This document shows positions 1 to 5,118 of a DNA stretch of 5,118 nucleotides, one piece after another. This stretch comes from Caldifarciminota bacterium. Lineage in GTDB: Bacteria > Hydrothermota > Hydrothermia > B15-G9 > DRBW01. The stretch's first letter is position 1; the number at the start of each line of letters is the position of its first letter. Under the pieces are notes generated by a model. It was not told where the DNA came from and did not search any database. It saw only the letters and a list, made by a program, of their open reading frames with translations. The DNA lies in NCBI GenBank assembly GCA_011042705.1, contig DRBW01000169.1, positions 1 through 5,118 of the forward strand. Reading direction: 5' to 3'. Position numbers and translations under genes: made by a program.

Positions 1-1770
1 CGTCAGCTCGGAGTTCAGGTGGATCTTAACCCCTGCCTTTTTGAGGCGTTTTTCCAGTTCTTTAAGGGTCTTGCCCACGTCCTTTCCGTCGATGGTCTTT
101 CCTATTCTGAGGGCGTTTCCTCCAAAAGAGCCGTTCTTTTCTATGATATGGACCTCAAACCCTCTCTCGGCCAGAGAGGCTGCCGCTGTCATGCCGGCGA
201 TACCACCTCCGATGACGACGACGGAGCCCTTTACGGGTTTTCTCTCGCCGGGTACTGGATTCAGGTATTTGAGCCTCCTGACAGCGCTCTTTATTGCGAA
301 CAGGGGATCTCCCTGATACACGTCGACTATCTGATACTGCAGTGGATCGAAGAACTTCCGGAGATTATAGTCGACGTAATAGGGTTCCGAGGCCAGGACC
401 ACAAACCTCTCGATATCGGCCTTTTTGAGCTCGTCGTAGAGCTCTTTTACCTCTTCCTGACGGCGCAGGTAATTCGTTCTGAAGATCGGTCCCGGCAGGT
501 CGGCTTCGTTAACCCTGCCTTCTGCGTAACTCGTTATCACATAGGCGATTTCCTCTTTGTCCTCCGACGGCTGCCATATCTTTCCATCCCCTTCTCCTGA
601 TGGTTCGACTTCGAGAGTCGAGGCATAAGCAGCGCTTATGGCTTCCGAGATCTCCAGGGGCTGGTCGTAAAGCTTTACCACGCCGTCGGTATCTTTAAAG
701 GTTTCCTCCGCCGTCTCCGTTCCGACGGAGAAGACAATGAGGTCGAATTTTTCCTTTCTCTGATTCCCATCGGCGTCCACGTAGTAAAGAATGGGATTTC
801 CCTCATCGTCCTCATCGACCTTGGCGGGCCTCGATGGCACGGTTTTCACACCGCTCGTCAAAAAATAGCGGTATTCCCCTTTCCCGTAAGTCCTCATGTC
901 CATATAGAAGATCACTGGCTCGGCGTCGGGGATCTTGCGTCTGAGAAGCCGTGCTTCTTTGAGCGCATACATACAGCAGATGGAGGAGCAATTCGGATTT
1001 TTTCTGTCCCTGGAGCCGGCACACTGTATGAAGGCGACTTTTCGGGCGATTTTTCCGTCAGAGGGCCTTCTGGGCAGGCCCTCAGTTGGCCCCAATTCAG
1101 AGAGGAGCCTCTCGAAATGGGTCGAGATTATTGCATTTTTGATCCTGCCGTAGCCGTATTCCTCGAGATAACCCAGGTCTCTTTCCTTGATTCCAGAGGC
1201 CACAAGGAGGATATCGGCTTCGACCTCTTCTATCTCCTCTTTCTCGTTGAGGTCGATGGCGTCCACGGGGCAGACCTTGACGCATTCCCCGCATCTGGTG
1301 CATCTCTCGAAGTCTATGGCATAGATGTTGGGAAAACAGTTGGGATATTTGAGGTAAATGGCCTTTGTCGTCCCGTAATTGAAGGAATCGGGTATCTCTA
1401 CAGGACACACCTCGGCGCACCTGTCACAGGCGTAGCAGGTTTCCCTGACTCCCCTGGGGCTTTTCCTGATTTTGATTTTCAGATTTCCCTTTTTTCCGCG
1501 GACCTCGACAACCTCTGAATTCGTGAGGACCTCGATCCTCGGATGATCGAGGATCCTCCTCAGGCAGAACTGCGGTATCCTCTCGCCGAAAAGAGAATAG
1601 ACCTGACACATCCCGCACTGATCGTTGGGGAACTGGAAGTCGAGCTGTGACAGTTTTCCCCCGATCCACGGGGTCTTCTCGACGAGAAGGACCTCTCTTC
1701 CTTTCTCCGCCGCATCGAGCGCGGCGGCGATGCCGGCGATGCCGGCCCCCTGGATTACCACTTTTTTCAT
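1..1770 (-). CDS. Large HdrA-like polyferredoxin with two FAD-binding modules (3' end outside window)
   Basis: The reading frame runs open from the ATG at 1770 to the window edge, giving 590 codons with no stop or frameshift. Module one is a full HdrA core. It has the dinucleotide fold QGAGIAG (7-13) starting at the N-terminus, IGGKLSQLDFQFP with C52 and C55 just after it, and ferredoxin motifs at C112/C115/C118/C122 and C157/C160/C163/C167. The HdrA block QCAGSRD and its C261/C265/C266 cysteines lie at 249-267. Around residue 400 the sequence restarts: 450-515 resembles the HdrA N-terminal region but without its cysteines. A second FAD fold, VIGGGIAGMTAAASLAERGFE (from 519), and SFGGNA follow. 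This two-flavin layout resembles QmoB and HdrL-type proteins. The ATG is one base after the flxA-like stop, with GGAGG (1780-1784) nine bases upstream. A role as a second electron-splitting or ferredoxin-facing subunit is inference; the missing C-terminus could hold further clusters or an MvhD-like domain. Confidence 0.88.
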   Translation of the reverse strand, partial: MKKVVIQGAGIAGIAAALDAAEKGREVLLVEKTPWIGGKLSQLDFQFPNDQCGMCQVYSLFGERIPQFCLRRILDHPRIEVLTNSEVVEVRGKKGNLKIKIRKSPRGVRETCYACDRCAEVCPVEIPDSFNYGTTKAIYLKYPNCFPNIYAIDFERCTRCGECVKVCPVDAIDLNEKEEIEEVEADILLVASGIKERDLGYLEEYGYGRIKNAIISTHFERLLSELGPTEGLPRRPSDGKIARKVAFIQCAGSRDRKNPNCSSICCMYALKEARLLRRKIPDAEPVIFYMDMRTYGKGEYRYFLTSGVKTVPSRPAKVDEDDEGNPILYYVDADGNQRKEKFDLIVFSVGTETAEETFKDTDGVVKLYDQPLEISEAISAAYASTLEVEPSGEGDGKIWQPSEDKEEIAYVITSYAEGRVNEADLPGPIFRTNYLRRQEEVKELYDELKKADIERFVVLASEPYYVDYNLRKFFDPLQYQIVDVYQGDPLFAIKSAVRRLKYLNPVPGERKPVKGSVVVIGGGIAGMTAAASLAERGFEVHIIEKNGSFGGNALRIGKTIDGKDVGKTLKELEKRLKKAGVKIHLNSELT

Positions 1771-1771
1771 G

Positions 1772-2599
1772 TCAGTAATCCTCCGGCAATTCAGCAAGCT
1801 GGGCCAGGGAAAATACCGGGCCGTCTTTGCAGATATATTTCGGACCTATATTGCACCTTCCGCATTTCCCTATTCCGCACTTCATCCTCTTTTCGAGAGA
1901 AGTATAGACCATTTCGGGCTTAAATCCCAGTTTTTCGAGAACGGGGAGGGTGAATTTGATCATTATGGGAGGTCCGCAAACCACTGCGTAGCAGTCTTTG
2001 CTGCTGGGCGCCGTCCTCTCCAGGACCTGGGGCACGAAGCCCACCTGTTTTTCCCACCCCGGGAACTCCCTATCCACAGTGAGTATCACTTTCAGGTCAT
2101 CCCTTTTCTCCCATTCGAAGAGCTCTTCCCTGTAAAGCAAAAGGCCAGGTGTTCTGGCGCCGTATATCACCGTTATCTCCTCGTAGTCGCTGCGGCTGTT
2201 CAGAAGGTAGACGAGGAGGGACCTCAGGGTCGTGAAAGCAAAACCTCCGCCCACAATGAGCACGTTTTTTCCCCTGAATTTTTCCACCGGGTAGCCGTTG
2301 CCCAGGGGTCCTCTTATCCCGAGGATCGAGCCCTCCTCGGCCTCGTGAAGGGCTGTTGTCACCAGGCCTGCCTTGTTCACCGTGAACTTCAATATGTGCC
2401 CTTCGGTCGGAGAAGATGCGATTCCGAAGGGAGCCTCGCCTTTGCCGAAGACCGAAATCTCGCAGAACTGTCCGGGAATGTAGTCGATTCTGTTTCCGTC
2501 GAGGAGCTCAAACTCGAAGGTCTTGAGGGAGAAGTCATCGGACTCGAAGTAACTCCTTTTGAGAAGGGCGGGGTAGGGGATATAGGGATTTCCTCTCAT
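1772..2599 (-). CDS. flxA: FAD/NAD(P)-binding reductase with C-terminal [2Fe-2S] site, FlxA/AsrB/HydG-like
   Basis: This 275-residue flavoprotein is the likely NAD(P)H entry or exit point of the complex. Residues about 8-105 form a ferredoxin-reductase-type FAD barrel with PGQFCEISV (42-50), the flavin-contact stretch APFGIASSP (56-64) and GIRGPLGNGYP (94-104). Residues about 110-225 form the nucleotide-binding domain, with VLIVGGGFAF (113-122) and VVCGPPIMI (206-214). The tail has C241, C246, C249 and C257 (C-x4-C-x2-C-x7-C), the [2Fe-2S] site shared with dihydroorotate dehydrogenase electron-transfer subunits, AsrB and HydG. Length and order of parts match that family. The ATG at 2599 overlaps the upstream stop (ATGA) and has a GGAGGTGG site six or fewer bases upstream. 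The usual Arg-x-Tyr/Phe-Ser flavin motif is replaced by a Pro-Phe-Gly form, and NADH versus NADPH preference cannot be told by eye. The symbol follows Desulfovibrio Flx naming and rests partly on the neighbours. Confidence 0.87.
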   Translation of the reverse strand: MRGNPYIPYPALLKRSYFESDDFSLKTFEFELLDGNRIDYIPGQFCEISVFGKGEAPFGIASSPTEGHILKFTVNKAGLVTTALHEAEEGSILGIRGPLGNGYPVEKFRGKNVLIVGGGFAFTTLRSLLVYLLNSRSDYEEITVIYGARTPGLLLYREELFEWEKRDDLKVILTVDREFPGWEKQVGFVPQVLERTAPSSKDCYAVVCGPPIMIKFTLPVLEKLGFKPEMVYTSLEKRMKCGIGKCGRCNIGPKYICKDGPVFSLAQLAELPEDY

Positions 2600-3552
2600 G
2601 CTGCCACCTCCACTTCCTTAAGGGTTTCGAGAGCCTCCCTTATGTCGAAGTTCACGGGACAGGCCCTTATGCACCTGCCGCAGCCCACGCAGCCGTATTC
2701 GCCGTACAGCTCTGGATAATAGGAAAATTTGTGCATTATTCTGTTTCTCATCCTCTCAACCCCCGTGGGACGCGGATTGTGGCCCGAAGTCTCAAGCGAG
2801 TAAATGGGGAACATGCACGAATCCCAGACCCTTTCGCGGTAACCCCAGTTGGTCCTCTCCACGTCCTGGATGTCAAAGCAGTAGCAGGTTGGGCAGACGT
2901 AAGTGCAGGCACCACAGTTGACGCACTTGAAAGCCAGGTCAGCCCAGATTTCGTCCAGAAACATCTTCTTCAGTTTTTCGGATATGCCTTCTATGTTAAC
3001 GGTTGTTATCGCCCCTTCGGCACTCCTTTTCAGGCTTTCCATTTTTTCGAGGTCGGATGGCGTTGCTTCCTCGAGCTCAAGTCCCTCGAGGGCTTTGCTG
3101 CCTTTCTCCGTGACAGGATCTACGAGAAGGTTATCTCCGATATCCACCATAAAGACATCGCCGTATTTTCCTGAGAAGGGTCCGTATCCGAAGGACGTGC
3201 AGAAACATGTGCTCCTGGGTTTGTTGCAGGCGAGTACGAAGAGGACGTTTTCCCTCCTTTTCCTCTCATAATAGGGATCGATCCTGTCCTTTAAAAAGGT
3301 GAGGTCCAGAAGATCAACAGCTCTGGCCTCGCAGGGGGGCACTCCGAAGAGGATCTTGCCGCCTTTGCCCTCTGGCACCCTGATTTCCACGCCCTTATCT
3401 CCGTTCAATCGGAAAAGCAAGAGTAGCTCTTCCCTGGGAAGGTGGGACGATTTCGTCGCCGATAAAGGGTCCTGTCGGGCCTCGTCGAGCCTGACCAGGT
3501 CTCCCTTCCCTTCGAGATGCTTCAACAGTTTTTCCTTCTCGATCTTCTTCAT
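2596..3552 (-). CDS. FlxB/AsrA/HydB-like 4Fe-4S dicluster protein
   Basis: This 318-residue protein resembles the iron-sulfur subunits that partner FAD/NAD(P) reductases in anaerobic sulfite reductase (AsrA), sulfhydrogenase (HydB) and Flx-Hdr complexes. It carries electrons to or from the reductase encoded next door. The N-terminal domain has the family block FGVPPCEARAVDLLD (C74). Then come ACNKP (C109) and STCFCTSFG (C116, C118), followed by a DIGD-NLLV stretch near 137-144. The C-terminal part has ferredoxin motif one at C210, C213, C216 and C220, with an adjoining C223/C225 pair (CPTCYC). Motif two is at C288, C291, C294 and C298. The ATG at 3552 overlaps the upstream stop (ATGA) and has GGGAGG (3563-3568) ten bases upstream; the gene's stop overlaps the next start in the same way. 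Length is typical for the family. Sulfite reduction itself is unlikely to be encoded here because no siroheme subunit (AsrC) is present. The family call is secure; the precise role comes from context. Confidence 0.85.
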   Translation of the reverse strand: MKKIEKEKLLKHLEGKGDLVRLDEARQDPLSATKSSHLPREELLLLFRLNGDKGVEIRVPEGKGGKILFGVPPCEARAVDLLDLTFLKDRIDPYYERKRRENVLFVLACNKPRSTCFCTSFGYGPFSGKYGDVFMVDIGDNLLVDPVTEKGSKALEGLELEEATPSDLEKMESLKRSAEGAITTVNIEGISEKLKKMFLDEIWADLAFKCVNCGACTYVCPTCYCFDIQDVERTNWGYRERVWDSCMFPIYSLETSGHNPRPTGVERMRNRIMHKFSYYPELYGEYGCVGCGRCIRACPVNFDIREALETLKEVEVAA

Positions 3553-4487
3553 AGTATGAAATCCTCCCTGTCGTCGGGTGAGAAGACCCCGAGGGCGGGT
3601 TTCTCCTCAGGGGACAGGCCTGATACGAAATTGTAGGCTTCTTTCATGTCCTTTGTGAGCTTTCTGGTAAGGAAGGAGAGTCTTATTCCGAGGGGACAGG
3701 CCCTCTCACAGGCCCCGCAGTCCACGCACCTTCCAGCCATGTGGTACATCTTTATCAGGTGGAAGGAGAGGATATCGGAGTAGTCGAAGCCGGGCTCTAC
3801 CCAGACGGGCCTGTTGGAGTCGACGAAGCAGCTATCGCAGTAGCACATGGGGCAGATTTCCCTGCAGGCATAGCAGCGGATGCATTTCGAGAGCTCTTTC
3901 TCGAAGAATTCCCATTTTTCGGCCGGGCTCATTTTTTCGATCCTCTCAATGTCGGAAAAATCGGCCTTTTCCCCGTCTCTCGACGGCCCCTCTATCTTGA
4001 TATCGGGATCGATGGCCTCGGGATAGAGACAGCTTCTGCAGGAGGGCGAGATGTATTCCTCGAGCACGTAGGCCTTTTCCCCGTTGTCTCCCTTCACGAT
4101 GACTTTTTCTCCCTCTATCCTTGCCTCGCGGATCTCGCCGCCGTAGTCCTTCAGTATCCTCTTTCTGTCAAGTGCGCCGACGCATGGAACGCCTATTATC
4201 TTCACGTCGTCTCTGTTGAGCTGTTTTTCAGATATGAGAAGGTTTATCGTTCTCGACTCGCAGCCCCGGACGATCACAGCCGCTTTCTTTCCCTTGAGTT
4301 TTCTGAGATAAGTCGCTATGTTGGGAGCTGCGAAGGGGCCGTAGACGAGCTTTTCCGCTTCCTCCGGCTTCCTGGCGAGATAAGGGGTGTAGAACATCGG
4401 GAGGGTGCCCTCCGCAAAGCCGAGGACACATTCAACCTCCCCCTTTGAAAGCAATTCGCGTGCCGTCTCCCTCAATTTTTCGAACAT
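3549..4487 (-). CDS. FlxC-like iron-sulfur protein: FrhB/AsrA-like N-terminal domain plus two [4Fe-4S] ferredoxin motifs
   Basis: This 312-residue cytoplasmic protein probably wires electrons between the flavin reductase and the MvhD/HdrA part of the complex. Numbering is from the ATG at 4487, chosen because the upstream in-frame GTG lies within the ribosome binding site. The N-terminal region (about 1-145) is alpha/beta-like, with C76 in RGCESR and C102 in GVPCVG. C150 and C153 follow, and these four could bind one cluster. The C-terminal third has a first ferredoxin motif at C202, C205, C208 and C212, immediately followed by extra cysteines C215, C217 and C220 (CPMCYCDSC). A second motif lies at C254, C257, C260 and C264. 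The pattern recalls coenzyme F420 hydrogenase/dehydrogenase beta-type proteins and the iron-sulfur subunits of FlxABCD-HdrABC complexes. It starts two bases after the mvhD stop and its own stop overlaps the next start (ATGA). Direct F420 binding is possible but not shown. The module assignment is firm; the name FlxC is inferred from order. Confidence 0.8.
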   Translation of the reverse strand: MFEKLRETARELLSKGEVECVLGFAEGTLPMFYTPYLARKPEEAEKLVYGPFAAPNIATYLRKLKGKKAAVIVRGCESRTINLLISEKQLNRDDVKIIGVPCVGALDRKRILKDYGGEIREARIEGEKVIVKGDNGEKAYVLEEYISPSCRSCLYPEAIDPDIKIEGPSRDGEKADFSDIERIEKMSPAEKWEFFEKELSKCIRCYACREICPMCYCDSCFVDSNRPVWVEPGFDYSDILSFHLIKMYHMAGRCVDCGACERACPLGIRLSFLTRKLTKDMKEAYNFVSGLSPEEKPALGVFSPDDREDFIL

Positions 4488-4496
4488 GATCACCTC
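4488..4496 (-). promoter_or_regulatory. Ribosome binding site deciding the start of the FlxC-like gene
   Basis: The minus strand reads GAGGTGATC directly before an ATG at 4487. This complements the usual 3' tail of 16S rRNA over nine bases, and its GAGG core sits five bases before the ATG. An in-frame GTG at 4493 lies inside this site and so is unlikely to be the start. The site spans the stop codon of the mvhD-type gene, which suggests translational coupling. Confidence 0.7.
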
Positions 4497-4906
4497 TTTT
4501 TGGCAAGCCTTTTAGCTCTGCCGGCTTTCTTTACCTTTTCCGTTACCACTCTCGCTACCTCTGCGAATTTTTTGCCTTCCGAGGCCGAGACCCAGGAGAA
4601 CTGCACCCTTTCCGGTTCCACGCCGACGTATTCGAGGAGATTTTTGATCACATAAAACCTGCGCCTTGCGTAATAGTTGCCGGTCTGATAATGGCAATCT
4701 CCTATGTGGCAGCCCGATATCCACACGCCGTCCAGGCCGTCGTGCAGGGCCTTGACTATAAACTGTGGATTTACCCTGCCGGAACAGGGAACCCTTATGA
4801 CCCTGATGTTTGTAGGGTACTGAATCCGTGATGTACCGGCCAGGTCAGCACCCGCATAGGAACACCAGTTGCACAGAAAAGCCAGAATTTTGGGCTCGTC
4901 TTTCAT
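4490..4906 (-). CDS. mvhD: MvhD/FlxD-type [2Fe-2S] electron-transfer subunit
   Basis: This 138-residue protein is a small cytoplasmic iron-sulfur subunit that passes electrons from a hydrogenase, formate dehydrogenase or NAD(P)H module to HdrA. The five family cysteines are present: C12 and C15 in FLCNWCSYAGAD, C41 in VPCSGRV, and C66 and C71 in SGCHIGDCHY. MvhD of the methanogen Mvh-Hdr complex is known to carry a [2Fe-2S] centre. The length matches stand-alone MvhD proteins. The ATG at 4906 overlaps the stop of the upstream hdrA and is preceded by GGAGGAGG (4917-4924) at ten bases. The C-terminus is strongly basic (about ten Lys or Arg in the last 20 residues), perhaps a docking tail; that is inference. 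No hydrogenase genes are seen, and the FlxABC-like genes downstream suggest the electrons come from NAD(P)H, making this the FlxD equivalent. Confidence 0.93.
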   Translation of the reverse strand: MKDEPKILAFLCNWCSYAGADLAGTSRIQYPTNIRVIRVPCSGRVNPQFIVKALHDGLDGVWISGCHIGDCHYQTGNYYARRRFYVIKNLLEYVGVEPERVQFSWVSASEGKKFAEVARVVTEKVKKAGRAKRLAKKR

Positions 4907-5118
4907 CAGGACAAAACCTCCTCCAAAATTTTCTCAGCTTCCTCGAGTTTTTCGATCTTCTTTTCCTCCGCCACGAGGGCGAATTCAGCGTGAAGTATCT
5001 CGTCATTGGTAAAGCCCCTGAGGTCAATGGCTCCGGGCCTGCAGGAAGCAGTACAGGCCCCGCAGCCCTTGCAGAGAACGGGGTTGACCTCAGCAACGAG
5101 TTTGGTCCGTCCCAGGAC
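4906..5118 (-). CDS. hdrA: HdrA-type FAD/iron-sulfur subunit, C-terminal 70 residues (5' end outside window)
   Basis: Only the end of this gene is in the window: 70 codons and a TGA, open at the upstream edge. The visible part holds one complete [4Fe-4S] motif, C-x2-C-x2-C-x3-C, at visible residues 16, 19, 22 and 26 (CKGCGACTASC), followed by RPGAIDLRGFTNDEIL. This VNP-x2-CxGCGxC-x3-CRxGAIxLxGF arrangement is the usual last ferredoxin of HdrA, the FAD-carrying polyferredoxin of heterodisulfide-reductase-type complexes. A Glu/Lys-rich helix of about 25 residues closes the protein. The stop codon overlaps the start of the mvhD-type gene (TGATG), the classic hdrA-mvhD neighbourhood in which MvhD feeds electrons to the HdrA flavin. 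The FAD domain, the other clusters and the true length cannot be seen. Another polyferredoxin with the same tail is possible, but the MvhD neighbour favours HdrA. Confidence 0.88.
   Translation of the reverse strand, partial: VLGRTKLVAEVNPVLCKGCGACTASCRPGAIDLRGFTNDEILHAEFALVAEEKKIEKLEEAEKILEEVLS

Larger units (their letters stand above)
1..5118 (-). other. Single co-transcribed Hdr-Flx-like gene cluster, open at both ends
   Basis: All six genes lie on the minus strand. The five junctions are TGATG (4904-4908), a two-base gap (4488-4489), ATGA (3549-3552), ATGA (2596-2599) and a one-base gap (1771). Each complete or started gene has its own GGAGG-like site inside the preceding gene, which points to coupled translation and fixed subunit ratios. 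No promoter or terminator is possible at these junctions, so both must lie outside the window. There is no stretch above 300 bases without a gene. Confidence 0.85.

Noticed and set aside
19..600. Plus-strand open frame of 193 codons, with others at 1117-1518, 2731-3174 and 2903-3271
   Set aside because: All are antisense to the iron-sulfur and flavin genes, overlap one another in part, and show no motif or plausible ribosome binding site.
1534..1555. Inverted repeat GATCCTCG / CGAGGATC with a six-base loop, a possible hairpin terminator
   Set aside because: It lies inside the conserved part of the HdrA-like coding sequence, lacks a following T-run, and is explained by the codons for the ILDHPRIEV stretch.
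812..1669. Short minus-strand open frames at 812-1024, 1097-1420 and 1424-1669 that could suggest a broken gene
   Set aside because: They are out of frame with the HdrA-like gene, which reads through this whole region without a stop from 1770 to the window edge.
1625..2719. Long plus-strand open frame of 364 codons
   Set aside because: It lies antisense across the FlxA-like gene and the starts of its neighbours, has low-complexity composition without recognisable motifs, and the minus-strand proteins there have clear family motifs and ribosome binding sites.
3070..3095. Repeated CTCGAG-like hexamers
   Set aside because: They encode a Leu/Glu-rich helix in the FlxB-like protein and result from repeated CTC and GAG codons, not from a regulatory repeat.
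2596..3552. Anaerobic sulfite reductase (asrAB) as the identity of the FlxB/FlxA-like pair
   Set aside because: The two proteins share the AsrA/AsrB families, but no AsrC siroheme subunit is present and the MvhD and HdrA neighbours point to an Hdr-Flx complex.
3741..4448. Plus-strand open frame of 235 codons
   Set aside because: It is antisense to the FlxC-like gene, whose cysteine motifs and start signal are convincing; the opposite frame is open only because of codon bias.

Overview
The window is one tightly packed minus-strand gene cluster, read from position 5118 down to position 1. It carries six genes, two of them cut by the window edges, with no intergenic space longer than two bases. 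Every gene encodes an iron-sulfur or flavin electron-transfer protein. In transcription order they are: the C-terminal end of an HdrA-type polyferredoxin (4906-5118); a complete MvhD-type [2Fe-2S] protein (4490-4906); two related ferredoxin-domain proteins of the FlxC and FlxB/AsrA/HydB kind (3549-4487 and 2596-3552); an FAD/NAD(P)-binding reductase of the FlxA/AsrB/HydG kind (1772-2599); and the first 590 codons of a second, large HdrA-like protein with two FAD-binding modules (1-1770).

From family knowledge, HdrA, MvhD and FlxABC-type proteins together form a soluble NAD(P)H-linked Hdr-Flx machine. NAD(P)H would be oxidised or formed at the FlxA-like subunit. Electrons would run through the FlxB- and FlxC-like wires and the MvhD [2Fe-2S] protein into the FAD of HdrA, where they can be split between a low-potential carrier such as ferredoxin and a high-potential acceptor (usually a disulfide on HdrB). 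That assignment rests on motifs and synteny. No HdrB or HdrC gene is visible here, so the high-potential partner must lie outside the window or be something else.

The unusual part is the second HdrA homologue at the downstream end. Its N-terminal half looks like an ordinary HdrA core (FAD site, paired cysteines, two [4Fe-4S] motifs, the QCxGSR/CC block). The sequence then restarts as a second HdrA-like module whose N-terminal section has lost the usual cysteines. The long form recalls QmoB and the long HdrL-type proteins, but the end is missing.

The organism is an obligate or facultative anaerobe, bacterial or archaeal; the window does not settle which. Strong GGAGG-type ribosome binding sites, a preference for AGG/AGA arginine codons and Glu/Lys-rich proteins would fit a thermophilic or deep-subsurface anaerobe such as a sulfate reducer, syntroph or acetogen. 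No promoter, terminator, RNA gene, repeat array or mobile element is visible, and the plus strand carries only antisense shadow reading frames.
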